NCBI GenBank assembly: GCA_002261195.1
Contig: MVBO01000027.1
Coordinates: 62,001 to 126,000 of the forward strand
Length of the DNA: 64,000 nucleotides
Source: Bifiguratus adelaidae
Lineage: Eukaryota; Mucoromycota; Endogonomycetes; Endogonales
Direction of reading: 5' to 3'
Part shown: positions 11,866-23,783 of the stretch, one piece after another
Layout of the letters: each line of letters begins with the position of its first letter
How positions within the stretch are numbered: position 1 is the stretch's first letter
Translations under genes and position numbers: made by a program
Notes under the pieces: model-generated
The model's input: only the letters and a program-made list of their open reading frames with translations
Databases searched by the model: none
What the model was told of the DNA's origin: nothing

Positions 11866-12168
11866 ATGACAATGGACAAGCACGCAGGATACAAGGATTG
11901 CATTATCATGTACAAGTCAAGCACGCCTCAAGATGTGGTAGATACTGCTTGTGACAAGATTGAAGCCATGGGAGGTCACATTAAGCACATTTACAAGATT
12001 GGCATCAAGGGTATTGCGGCCCGTATTCCGGATGATTTGGTGAATGCCTTTGACATTGATCCATGGGTCAATTATGTGGAGCCTGATGGCATAGGTAAGT
12101 TTGAAACGGATAGTCGATGATGTAGGATGAAAGGCGACTTATCATGTCTTTTAGCCACCATCCAATAG
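11866..12168 (+). CDS. I9-domain proteinase inhibitor, Pbi2-like
   Basis: 80 residues in two exons (11866-12094, 12155-12168). The whole protein is one peptidase-inhibitor-I9 fold: YKDCIIMYKSSTPQDVVD, GGHIKHIYKIGIKGIAARIPDDLV and VNYVEPDGIATIQ at the C-terminus. This is the fold of subtilisin propeptides and of yeast proteinase B inhibitor Pbi2. The second exon is only 14 nt, but it restores the expected EPDG-x-x-T-x-Q ending, whereas reading through the intron does not. ATG 11872 is an alternative start two codons in. Likely role: cytosolic inhibitor of, or assembly factor for, a vacuolar subtilisin-type protease. Confidence 0.85.
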
Positions 12169-12259
12169 CTGATGTCCTCGAATGATGTTGTATATTGGTT
12201 GTCTATATGGAATACATGTCGTGTATAGCTTACAATGGTACATGATGCAATCAAACAAT

Positions 12260-13282
12260 TTAGGCAGGTGGTCCGTCAATAGGACAATGCAGAGCACGAT
12301 GACCGTCCACCAAACAGTGATGACAAACGGAATGATTGTAAGCGCATGCATCAATCTTGGGACATCCGGCTCGCGTGTAGTTGTGAACGCGACAGATCCA
12401 TTGACCGTCTGCCGTGACCCGAGAGGGATATCGTGACGGTTTGCGAACAAACTGAGCGGCTTTCGCGGTCAGGTACCATGGCTCCGCTTTCGGCCTATCA
12501 GATCCAAGCAATGCCTGCCCTTGTAAGGTCTTGACAACTTGATGTATCGATGGCCACCAAGCATCCTCTATCCACCCATCTGGCCGTACGCAATCCCGTT
12601 CTTCCAGATCCCGTACCAGGCTCTCACTCTTGACCACAATCAATTGGACCTCCTTCATTTTCTCCATGATGAAGCTCAGCACCGCCACCACATCTTCCAG
12701 GCATCGATCTCCACCAATGTCGACAAAGACAATTGTACGACCTTGCAGCAAGGCATCGACGCGTTCACCGTGTTGCATCACATCCACACACTCGAATTGC
12801 ATATGGGGATACTTGGCCTGACATTCCTTTACCAGCAGCGAAGAGTTGTCGATACCAATGACCTGTCCATTCGAGTGTTCGTGCAGAATGGTCGTACATA
12901 GACCATAGGATGATCCCAGTTCCAAAACAGAATCAGGTGGATAGACTTGTGATCTGGCTAATCGTCGGTAATGCGTCGTGTCAAACGTCACAATGACCGT
13001 CGGCTGCTCATTCCTTGGATAAACTCGATGTATACGTGCCTCATTGACCGAGCATGTACTCCCGTCGTGTGCATATCTCACCAAGTACCGTGTTGCAACG
13101 TCTCCGCGCGGTCGTTCCGGTGTACCGTCTGTTTTGAGGGGTTGTGCTGCTGCAAGTGCGGCTGGATCGGGGGCTATTGGACCAGAGAGAACCTTTGCTC
13201 TTCCTGTATTTCGATCTGATCTTAGCCACACGTAGACGTCGTCACCCTCGTGGATGTCAAACGGCGCTGGATGCAACCACAT
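12260..13282 (-). CDS. SAM-dependent methyltransferase with C-terminal CCCH-type zinc finger
   Basis: 340 residues, single exon. Residues 1-100 form an uncharacterised beta-rich region (DDVYVWLRSDR, ATRYLVRYAHDG). A Rossmann methyltransferase core follows, with motif I VLELGSSYGLCTT, acidic residue of motif II in QVIGIDNS, and a later strand IVFVDIGGDR. The last 45 residues contain a Cys/His cluster of CCCH or knuckle type (CRVHNYTRAGCPKIDACAYNH, then CHHCLVDGHRALHC). The domain pair suggests an RNA or RNP methyltransferase, but the substrate is unknown. The gene is convergent with the I9-like inhibitor (92 bp apart). It lacks introns, unlike most neighbours. Confidence 0.8.
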   Translation of the reverse strand: MWLHPAPFDIHEGDDVYVWLRSDRNTGRAKVLSGPIAPDPAALAAAQPLKTDGTPERPRGDVATRYLVRYAHDGSTCSVNEARIHRVYPRNEQPTVIVTFDTTHYRRLARSQVYPPDSVLELGSSYGLCTTILHEHSNGQVIGIDNSSLLVKECQAKYPHMQFECVDVMQHGERVDALLQGRTIVFVDIGGDRCLEDVVAVLSFIMEKMKEVQLIVVKSESLVRDLEERDCVRPDGWIEDAWWPSIHQVVKTLQGQALLGSDRPKAEPWYLTAKAAQFVRKPSRYPSRVTADGQWICRVHNYTRAGCPKIDACAYNHSVCHHCLVDGHRALHCPIDGPPA

Positions 13283-13533
13283 TCAAGAAATTTCCCAGTT
13301 TGACATTGGGTTAAAGTGAGAGAGAGAAAGGCACTGTAAGAGCAAGAAGAGGATGTGTGGATGAAGGTGAAGGGTTTAATGAGAAGTGATGGATAACCGA
13401 AGCAAGAGAAGGAGTATGGAGTTATTCCATCCCAGACGTCGTTCACGATAATTCTAGACAAGAAGGCAATTGACGTATATACACCAACATGCTTGACGCT
13501 ATGTCTTTCACTCCATCATCTCTGTCCATGATT

Positions 13534-13567
13534 CACACACACGCACACTCACACACACTCTCTCTCG
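13534..13567. repeat. CA/CT microsatellite
   Basis: Imperfect (CA)n running into (CT)n in the 380-bp region between the divergent methyltransferase (13282) and ENP2 (13663) starts. Otherwise I see no element in this intergenic stretch. Confidence 0.7.
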
Positions 13568-13662
13568 TCTGTCCACATGTAAAAGTACGAATGTTGTCCC
13601 ATCTGCATTCGTACAATCAAGTCAAATTTTTTGTCTTTTTTCCACACCACGCTTCATTCACC

Positions 13663-15833
13663 ATGGTGTTGGAAGTGACCAATCCGAATAATGTCAAGAT
13701 TTACACGGTCTCTGGTGGACTTGGATCACGCGCTATACCTGACTGGCTCGCACGTCGGAAACGGAAAGCATTGAAACGAGATCTCGACTATCGTACTCGC
13801 ATTGAACTCATTCAAGACTTTGAGTTTCCTGAAGCGAGCAACAGGATAAAGTTGACGAGGGATGGCAAGTTTGCGATAGCGACTGGTGTTTATAAACCAC
13901 AGATGCGCGTGTTTGAGTTCTCGGAAATGTCAATGAAGTTTGATCGCCACACTGATGCCGAGAACGTGAACTTTGAGGTGAGTTTTAGAGCTTGTCGCCG
14001 ATGGCCACTCATATGGTGCTCTATCTAGATTCTGTCGGACGATTGGACAAAGACCGTGTTGTTGCAGAATGATCGATCCATTGAATTCCACGCTCAGGGT
14101 GGCATTCACTATCGAACACGGATACCCAAGGTAAGCAGGGCCGGGTGCTAGTGGGATGGATGTGTTAACTCTGGACATAGTTTGGCAGAGATTTGGCCTA
14201 TCACTTTCCCACCTGTGACTTGCTGGTCGTGGGTGCTTCCGAGGAAGTGTATCGGCTCAATCTCGATCAAGGTCGATTCCTTAAGCCGCTCGTCACCGAG
14301 TCGACTGCTGGCATCAACACCTGCGACATCAATCCCCTTCATCAACTCTTCTCCTTTGGCACATCCTCTGGCACCGTTGAATTCTGGGATCCTCGGTCTC
14401 GGTCTCGAGTCGGTCTCCTCACCCCACAAGTGGCATCCTTTGACTATCCAATAGGCGAGGGCATTGAAATAACGGCTTTCAAGTATCGAGAGGACGGTCT
14501 AAATTTCGCCGTCGGCACATCGACCGGTCACACGCTCTTGTATGATTTGCGAAGCTCTCAGCCAACCCTCATCAAAGATCATCAATACGGTTTCCCCATT
14601 AAAAGTCTGCACTTCCACGAAGGTGCCACGGACGAAGGCTATGGCAAGGTCATTGCGGCCGATCGCAAAATTATCAAGATATGGGATCGACTCAATGGAA
14701 AGCACTTCACAAGCGTTGAACCTCCGACCGACATCAATGACGTTTGTCCGGTCGGCAACTCGGGTCTTTTGTTTACAGCCAATGAAGGCATTCAGATGGG
14801 CAGTTACTACATTCCTCAACTTGGTCCCGCTCCCAGATGGGCATCCTTTCTGGAAAACCTTACAGAAGAGATGGAAGAGAATCCTCAGAGCAACGTCTAC
14901 GATGATTACAAGTTTGTCACGAGAAAGGAATTGGCAGCACTCAATATGGAGCATCTTATTGGCTCCAATGTGCTCAAAGCCTACATGCATGGTTTCTTTG
15001 TTGATTTGCGACTTTACGAAAAGGCAAAACTTATTGCGAACCCATTCGCGTACGAAGATTACAAGAAACGCGTGGTCCACGAGAAGCTGGAAAAGGAACG
15101 GGAATCTCGCATTCGATCGAAGGCCAAGTTACCCAAAGTCAATCGCAACCTCGCCAAACAACTTTTGGACGAGAAGGAGGCGGGCAACAAGAAGAAGAGC
15201 AACGATGCCGCCAAGGTACTGGAAGATTCTCGTTTTGCCGATATGTTTGCCGATCCCGACTTTGAGGTGGATGAGACGGCCCAAGAGTACAAGTTGTTGC
15301 ATCCGATTTCCAAAACGAAGAGTACTAGCAGTGTACAGGAAGAGCAAGAGGAGGAAGAACGGGACATGGAACGTGATGAGCGAAGCGATAGCGAGGCTTC
15401 TGATGCATCTGACACCTCTGGTAGCGACAGTGAGGATGATGCCGTTGAGAGTATTCGCAGGTCTCGAGGCATGACCAAGGCCTCAAAACCCAAGCCTACA
15501 CAGCTAAGAACGTCAGGTCCAAAGAAGAGACGTGTGGCCATGATGGTAAGTGGGCAGCCATGGCATGGACTCGCACCTGTATTCACACTCCTATAGTCTG
15601 AATCCAGCACCAAGGATGACAGCCGAAGCAAAGTATCCAAAAAAATGTTTGCTGACCGTCTCAAAACCCTCCCCGCCTCCAATCACGACAGGATAGCGCG
15701 CACCGGCATGGGTGGCATGGAAATGACATTTAAACCCAAACGTAAAGGTGCTAAGCCCCAAGGAGCCGAGAGCGATGCATCCAGACGGGAACGGAGAAGT
15801 GCGAGCAAAAACACCTTTAGACGCATGTTGTAA
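13663..15833 (+). CDS. ENP2: Enp2/NOL10, WD40 ribosome-biogenesis factor
   Basis: 672 residues in four exons (13663-13977, 14029-14130, 14181-15545, 15597-15833). The start MVLEVTNPNNVKIYTVSGG and the block PDWLARRKRKALKRD are typical of Enp2/NOL10. A WD40 propeller covers residues ~60-330, followed by the family-specific block RWASFLENLTEEMEE and the NOL10 helical region (KFVTRKELAALN, LRLYEKAKLIANPF). A charged tail ends in a basic segment. The protein acts in the nucleolus in early 40S pre-ribosome (SSU processome) assembly. The length matches the family. Confidence 0.95.
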
Positions 15834-16040
15834 CATAGTGCATCCGCATCCAATTCAATGTAGTATATCCCATCCTTCTTGTCTACTCTTGTCTGCCTCT
15901 CTCCATGCTTTCTCCATCGTCTTGTTAATGGTTTGTCAGCTCAAGGTCTTTCTTTTGCTTCCCAATCCCTCTGGAATGGTTCTACTGTCCAGTCCATGTC
16001 TTGGGCAATTTGTCATACTTCATTTCCTTGCCCTGGAGCC

Positions 16041-17311
16041 ATGGACCTTAGTGGGGTATACTCGGCAGTGGAAGACATTCCAGTGATTGCGCCTATCCTC
16101 TACCGACTTCCTAAACCCGTAGGTGTTCTTGCTTGTCGATTGCACTCGACTCACGCCTTAGGTACAGGTCTCAGCACCAGAATACCTGGCTGTCATTCCT
16201 GACGATGTGGGTCATTTGGTGAGTCATGGCAACGCACTAGCTAGCCCTCGCTGACACGTCTCGCATATGTAGCAAGTCTACAACTTTGCGCTGGAGCAAC
16301 ACCTTTTGGAGGATATTGCCAAGGCACGGGCCGAGGAGCAAGCCAAAGCCGATGCTCTAGCGGCTCGAAAGCAGGCTTATGAGGCGCGACAGGTAGCGCA
16401 ACAGAAAGCCAAGGCTAGAAAGATTGCCCCTGGCTTTTTGGATACCGATCAGCGGTTATTGACACCTCAGCCTGCGAACGCTGCTACCCGTGCCTTGTCA
16501 GAGTCGGACAAGGACGTGGAGGAAGGTGCAGAGAGTGATAAAAGGGACGATGTGGGTACAGAGTCTGAAGACGAACTAAAGACCACCAAAGGGGTTGCTT
16601 CGCCCAAGGTAAGCGCTGCGGTCTTACGCGACGCTCAAGGATGACCTGATCATGTAGCAGGCCAAGACGAGCTTGGATTACTTGGAATTCGAACAAGGAT
16701 TACCACCGCCAGATCCATGGGATCATCCAGCCTCCACGATGGAAGATTTAGAAGAGGTGTTTCTGGGCCGCGGACGAACCCATCCAACCCCGCAAAGCAC
16801 CCAATCACCCCAACAATCACCCAACACGCTCCCGACGCAACCGCCCGCTCGTGCATCGTATGATGGCTACAATCAACATACCTATCCACCTTCACCCGTC
16901 AAGACGTCTTTTCACCCTCCGAGAGGAGACTCATCTCCCCGTTATTCCATGCACAGTCCGCCACAGTATTATTCCCCATCGGTACCGACGACCTACACCC
17001 GACCCTATCCCTCTCCCGAATCGCGCTCGCGACCCAGCTCAGCCGAACCTCCCCCCCAAAGGCCACCCAAGAACGTGGAATCGCCCTTGTCACAATCACA
17101 GGATCGGCATCCATCGCCCACCTCTGTCGACACGCAAACCTCTCCACCTCCACCTCCGCCCCCAGCACCCCCATTACCTCACCAACCTGATCCCGTGCAA
17201 GTGGCCGAACTCATCAATATGGGATTTACCAAGCAACAAGCTGTGGAAGCGTTGCAGAGAAACGAATTTGACGTAGAACGGGCCATCAACTTTTTGTTAG
17301 ATTCCACATGA
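16041..17311 (+). CDS. UBAP1-like protein with N-terminal UMA-like segment and C-terminal UBA
   Basis: 373 residues in four exons (16041-16118, 16162-16218, 16273-16608, 16661-17311). The N-terminal 80 residues (YSAVEDIPV, then VYNFALEQHLLEDIAKAR and a charged helix) resemble the start of human UBAP1, where the UMA motif joins ESCRT-I and a similar YDFSLE-helix follows. The middle is Pro/Ser-rich and disordered, with polyproline. The last 40 residues are a UBA domain (VAELINMGFTKQQAVEALQ, FDVERAINFLL) expected to bind ubiquitin. An ESCRT-I role in endosomal cargo sorting is inference. In-frame ATG 15996 would extend the protein by 15 residues. Confidence 0.75.
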
Positions 17312-17361
17312 CGGGTTAAATATACATGCCTCGCTCCTAGAGGCTATACAATCTTGTTTTC

Positions 17362-20300
17362 TTATCCTACAGTAGTCGTGGCACGATTCAAGAGATCGCG
17401 CAACATGTTATTACTCGCTGACGATTTAAGACGGGGTTCGAGTTCAAGTGATCTCGCATAGGCCTCCTACCGAAGCCATGAGCCTCTGTACCACGTACCT
17501 TTGACCACTTACCTCTTCTGTATATACATCCCGACTCATAATGACCTTAATGATTTGAGGATCAGGTACGACGTCGTATCCCTTGATCTGAAATCGCATC
17601 ATGCCGTCAATGCATTCACCCATCAGCTTGAATTTCTGCCAATGCACGCTGCCGTCGAGGCGAAAGTCCTTGTTGGCTTCAGCGAGCGACAACAGATCCT
17701 GGAAATGGACTCCTCTATATGCGGAATTGAGCAGGTAATGGGCGGATGAGTCACGGTGGTACTTACAGGTAGGGTATGCCTGGTGGTTTCGACGTGTCTA
17801 CCGCTTGGCGATAGGCTCGAAAAGATCGGAGGGGAGACATGAGTCTTTCCAGCGCCTCAAATTGAGCTAGCGTGGTGGATGCAACTTGGTTTCGAGTGTG
17901 CTTTAACCGCAAGACCGAGACACAGTTGATGCCAGCCAAGATGGCCATCAAGGAATTGTAATTGTTCATGTCGCGCAGAACCTGGACAAGTGAATACTTC
18001 GACCATACGCTGTTTCGCTATCTTACCTTTGACAATTCCATGAGGCGTTCCATGATGCGTACGCGTCTATTGGACTTGGCTTCAGTCAAGACGACCGTCG
18101 TGGCCCAGGATGATAAATGGTTAAAATGAGAAATGGAAAGGGCGATGCGAGAGCTTTTCGGAACAATATCGGTAGCCGACTGTGTCAGGTTACGATCAAT
18201 GGTATCAAAAGTTGCAATGGCCATGGGTGAATACATGGAGTGAGGCTTCTGCGCCTTGGACCAGATATGTCTCAACAAATCCCGCGGCTAATGATTTTCG
18301 GTGAATGGACTGCTTCCGATATCTCGGGCCCTGCTTACCTCAATATCTCGGAATATTTGCCACTCTATCCAGCAGAGCTGACCCGCAAGCTCCTCTATAC
18401 TTCGCTCAATGAGCAATTGGTAGTCATCTTCGCGTTGTTTATCGTCGTCGGTGCTTTCTGAGGACAGACGTAGTCCTAGACTAGATAATAAGGGATTCGA
18501 TACCAAAATTCCCGTAATGCTGGGCTCTCGGGTCTTCTTAGCTCTTGACGTCTTGTGCAGTAGCTTCGCTGGTTTGGCCTCTGATCCGTAGTAGCTCGAA
18601 GCACGGTGTTCAGCGGACTTTAACGGAGTGGACGTTGACCTTGATGGGCTTGGCATTTTGTTGAGGTCGGTGAGGGAATTGGAATGCACACTCGAGTAAT
18701 TGAAAGCCGCTAGGTCAAAAGGCTCTGCTATAGACGATGTGGATAGAGCACGCTGACGCGCGCGAATCACTTCATTTGCCGCGTTAGCCAGAGCGACGTC
18801 AAAGGGTGAATGAGACGTTGTCACAGACTGCGAGGGCGCAGCTTTGTGAGGGACGTCGTCATCCACGTGGACATCAGAGCTGGTTGACCTTGCCCTGCCT
18901 TTTGCTACCGTGAAATTATCCATGGATGGGGATAGTACGTCTCCGGTATCCTCATCGATGTCATACATACTCCACTCAGTGTCTTGGTCATGTGCGGCGG
19001 GCTTCCGATTGACCAGTGGCCTTAGCTCTTCAGTCATATCTCGCAGATGCGGTCGCTGGCCCAGAGCTTCCCAAAACTCAATGAGACGGGCACGTGTTTG
19101 GGGGTGACAGAAATCACTCCAATGATGCTTTGACCACTCGACGAGCACGCGATGCACCCTGCAAGACATTAGATCCAATGTGTATCGTAACTGGTAAACT
19201 TACGCAATCTGTACAGAAACGGCTTCAGTCTCCTCCATTGTGCCTTTTAGGTCAAATCTACAAGATTCCGTCAGCCCCTGCAACATTGTGGTTAGGCAAA
19301 TTCACTGACTTTTTGATGAGCGCGTCGAGCAATTGTCGAGGTTGCATTAGTCGTCGATAAAAGATCAAAAAGGTATTTTGAAAGACGTCGTCTACGAAGG
19401 CATTTTTAGAAGTAAAATTAAGCGCGGACTAAAACACCGTACCATTGTCCGAGATTAACCGATCTAAGAGGATTGGTAATGGAACCCCCGGTAATGTGAG
19501 CTCTTCGCGGCTGTGCAAGGCAATGAGTGGTATGTGCGTAATGCCCATTTCTTACTTACGTATAAAGGCGTCGGGTAGGGTCGGGTTCAGGAACATCGCT
19601 TTTGGCAACGCTTTCTTGAACTTTCGGTGGCCAGTTGGGCTTATCAAAGCGCGTAGCCTCATTGGCGTCTATGTATGGTATATGGAGGCTCTCCAGTTCA
19701 GCTAGAAGCTTGCGACTCATTGGTAGTCTTGGTGGGAGGAGGAGATCCGGCTGAGAGCGATTGGTGAATAGTCTTTCCTGTGCAAGGTGTTGAGCGAGCT
19801 CCATGGTGGTGACCTTGTTGGTTTTGGGGTAAGATGGCCTCCTTCCACGAAGTCGGATGGATGAGGGTGATGGAGGTGGAAGCGGAGGTAGTGGTTTAGA
19901 CGATAAAGTATTATGTCTCACGGTGGTATTGATGGGAGGGGAATTGACAGGCGAGCTTTGCACTCCCACGCTGACAAGAGTTTTCTCGTTCTGATGGTCG
20001 GGGGAATAAGCAGTTGGTTGGGGTATGGGCAAGGCGGCGGTGGGTAATGCGGTAAAATAGTCATGACGGTGATCCTTCAAGATCGTGTTTGCAACCTGAG
20101 CAGCCGCAAGCTGACCATATTGTGTGACCGATTTGGGAAATTTCGGGTCGGCTCCATATTGTTTGAATAGATTGCTCGTATCAAAAGACTGTGACGCCTT
20201 GAGCCGTATGTGGTTGATACCGGCATTGACCGGATCATTATCCTCCAAGGAACTTATAGTGGATGGATCATTGTATCGACGCGATTTGGATAGATCAAAC

Positions 20301-22836
20301 CGTTGTGCTTGAAAAGACGTTTTGGATCCTCGTCGGCTGGAACTTCCTTTGTGAGATTCATATGGTTGCATCGGCTCCACAAGGGCTTCGTCAGCCTTGA
20401 ACTTGAGGGACGAATCATCGGATCTTCGGTGTGTCCTCGCAATATCATAATCCCAGAAGGGTTTCCAAAACTGATCGTCGGCGCTGGACGCACGTGAATG
20501 CAGCGTTCTGTACTCCGCGCCCAAGCGTCCTGAGGATTCAGACTTGTGCGAGCCGCTACTTGATCCAATGCTCAATGTATCTAATCCTTTGCTGACATCG
20601 ATATAGACAGGCACCGACTTAGGATCACCCGGTTTGACTACCAAGCCGTTGGCATGCCTCTGAATTTGGAATGAACCTTGCCTTTCCTCATCATTCTCAC
20701 CACCAACGGAGATGATTCTTCCGAGGCTTCCTTTATTTTGCCTCTCCTGTTCCTCACGATGCAAATGTTCCTTGACTTCTTCGCGCATCTGCTCGAGATA
20801 ACTCTTGAGTTCCTCCTTCTTCAGGATGTGTGTGGATGGCAGCGCAAGCATCGGTTGAATGTGTGTCCGATTGAGAAAGGGAAATGGATAAGCATAAGCC
20901 GAATGGCCTTTACCTGTCTGAACTGACATGCTGTCCAATGTATCAGCTGGAGAAGCTAAGGGAAGTGAGGGCGAGAAGCATTCCAAGTCGGCGTTGGAAT
21001 ACTCGTCATTCTCAACACTGCACGAATGCTGTCCAGCCGGTAGGTCGTCCAATGACCAAGTTGGCATCTGGCTTCGCTGTTTCTTTGCAAAGATAGAACC
21101 GGTCGAGTTGCGTCGATTGGTTGCACTAGACACGAGTGAACGGCGCTTAATGGTGCCACTTTGGGGTGCATGCTCGTTCGCCGTTGATAATGGTAAACGT
21201 GGGATGCGGCTGGGTAGATTTCGAATCATGTCGTAGAAGAGGGTTCGTAACAGCTTTCTGGCATGAAGAACATTCCGGGTATGGATCGTGTAGGTGTGCA
21301 CGTCAAACAGCAAGGCGATTTTCGCACCCAGATCCGTACGTCTGCCTTCTGGGAGATTGCCCATGCTCTGATCATTGTCGTGGTGTGCGTCAGCGTCCGG
21401 TTGCGATGCTACCGGCGTTGGTGATACCGGCGATGCTGGTGGAGATACGGGCTGAGTATCTTGCCCCTGTTGAACTGCTATCAAGACGGTAGGAAGAGCG
21501 TGCTTTGCAAACGTGCCTGGTGTACGGAAATCGTCAGCGCGATGGGTCCGCATGCACGGTGAACACTTACTCAGCACGTCAGGAAGATAACCCAAGGATG
21601 CCACATCCTCCGGATCATAGCAAATGACGGCAGCTTGAACACTTTGGCGGGGACAGACCTAGAGCGTGTCAGCATGCAAGCGAGATCTCCATCGCATACT
21701 TACAAAGGGAAAGGTATGCTTGCCGGTAGCATCGGCGCGGTTAAACAAGTCGGCTTCTACGGATTGGAGCTCAACAAACGCGTCACCTTGACTCGTGGTC
21801 TCGAGCACGGGCTCCATAGGAAGCTCATGGATGCGCTTGCCTCCCTGAGACGCCTCCGAGATCCTGCAGCCCGCAATGGAGAAGAGAAAGTGGTTCAGGA
21901 TCCTCATGCTCGATGCGGTGACCACGGCATTCATCAAAGGTTTGGGCTTGACAGCACCATGGTGCTCGTTGGGCAGATAATCCAGGTGTCCATTGTCCAG
22001 ATCGTTCAGCATTCGAGGCTGGTTCCCCTGAGACGTTCGAACCTTGGTGGTCAAATAGCCCTGGGACTTGGCGCCAACCGCGTGAGCTCACTCGTGTATG
22101 TCCACATCATTCTATTTACCTGTAGCGCTCGTCGAGCATGACCCGTCTTTGCATCGTATACAGACTCTGTATCCGTACTTTCGGCATCCGAAAACTCGTG
22201 GTTGAGCTTGCTTGGATCGTATCGAGGTGCGATAGGTGCAGGTATTGGGTATCTTCGGTCTCGTAAGGTGTTATTGTTGTTGCGAGTGGCCTGTATGTGA
22301 TGTCGGAAGATGGGATAACCGTTACTGTCCTTGGTGATCCAGAGGTTCGAAGCGCTGCTCTTGATGGATCCGTACGATTCTGTGCTCGCCATAGAAAGCT
22401 CTTTGCTCGCTTGTCGAACAAGACGAGGCAATTGCTTTCTGTGCAATGTAGGTGGTCGAATTTCCAGCTGACCGACACTTGGGCGATCTGTTCTTGATTG
22501 TCTTGTAGGCAGGCGAATGCTCGCTCCGTCAGCCGACGAAAAGACCGAGTTGATTCGGGTAAGACTACTGTTGGATGTTGGGTATTCGGCGATGCGATCT
22601 GCGTTCAAGAGTCATTACACTGTGTTGCCAGCCTCTTGATACCACTTACCCCCATTCCCTTGGCCTTCCGGAGGCATGCCTAACCGGATAGACGTTGAAC
22701 GCAGATTTTCCGCGGAAGATGACTTGTTCAGCTTGTGCTGCGTCAAGAGCTTCCGCTGATTCGGAGCGCCTCGTCTCCGATCCACATTTCCAGGCCCATT
22801 GCGCACTTCTTCGGCGCCTACTTTTGGATTAAACAT
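17362..22836 (-). CDS. Ras guanine-nucleotide exchange factor (RasGEF_N + RasGEF)
   Basis: Large multi-exon gene (well over 1,300 residues). The N-terminus is basic and disordered. A Ras-like region follows near 21550-22080 (GKHTFPF, AAVICYDPEDVASLGYLPDVL, HALPTVLIAV), which reads like the G4 half of a small GTPase fold. A ~500-residue Ser/Pro-rich linker precedes RasGEF_N (LTLPGVPLPILLDRLI, VHRVLVEW) and the catalytic CDC25 domain (SPMAIATFDTI, LSSWATTVVL, NYNSLMAILAGINC, VHWQKFKLMGECI). The final exon (VYTEE joined to EAYARSLELEPR) stops at 17362. It should load GTP on Ras at the membrane. The start at 22836 is tentative; an upstream exon is possible. Confidence 0.85.
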
Positions 22837-23783
22837 GCCGACTCTGCGCAGACGAGTAGTCTGACGTCAAGAGGTGCAGTCAATCTTGCCCCTGAGGCCT
22901 ATCTGGTCAAACAAGAAGCATGAGCGAGATGCTGCCTACTCACCCCGACCGATGCGCCTGGGCCGCTCCACGCTCTTCCGTAGGTATTCAAATAAAAAGG
23001 TGGTTCACAGCGCCTCTCTTGGCGTCCCTGAAAATCACCTCTTTCCTTATTATTTGACAGAGTATGAATGCAAGTCGCATAGAACACACTTGTACATGAT
23101 GGCACGCCGTACGCACCGTATTCTCCCTCGACGAGCAAAAGCAAGTGAAGGAAAGAGAAGGACGACTCAAATACGGGTATGACCGCATGGCGCGCGATGC
23201 CAAATTCCCTTCTAGAGCTCGTTTCTTGTTTTTGATGGATATGGAAGGTAATGTTACGCTTGGAATTCACCTATTTTTGTGGGAGCAGAACCGCGACGCG
23301 TGATCCTTGTCAAAAAGTAGAGGACACGAGTAGCCGGATACCAAGCATTTTGAATGCTTTAAGACGTTTGACAGTCTCCAGATATTCGGTACCATATAGT
23401 GGTATAGTAAGTCTGTCCATTTACCATTGATCCACAAGGGCGAGGGATCGCACCATGACCGATATATAGACTAGGGAGCAAACATTCAAAAAGGATACAA
23501 GGTTGTTCTGCATAGATAAGGTATTCCATAACCTAGGTTTTATGCTCTCTGTCACGTCAAAATGAATGTCTTGTACGAGGGAGATCGATGTGGGCATGCA
23601 GAGGCTCAACCTGATCTTCCTCGGGCCTCTCTCCCCGTATTACACTCGTTGATCGCGTCTTGTCGACGGGTGACAAGATGGACACCCTCCCATGATTATC
23701 CATGGAGCGTGTTGCACCAATGCATTCGCGCTATCCCTCTTCCTCACCTTCACACAGCAAATTGTACCTGAAGGTTTTAGAGC
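22837..23783. other. intergenic region, no supported gene
   Basis: About 950 bp between the divergent RasGEF and alcohol dehydrogenase starts. It holds short open frames with no recognisable product or splice support. It probably contains both promoters and perhaps an untranslated or missed 5' exon of the RasGEF. Confidence 0.5.

Noticed and set aside
15059-15682. 207-codon open frame antisense to ENP2
   Set aside because: Exact mirror of the Ser/Glu-rich coding tail of ENP2; no domain or splice logic of its own.
22899-23270. Minus-strand frame upstream of the RasGEF, possible extra exon
   Set aside because: No splice pair links it in frame to the first clear RasGEF exon, and the translation looks random.
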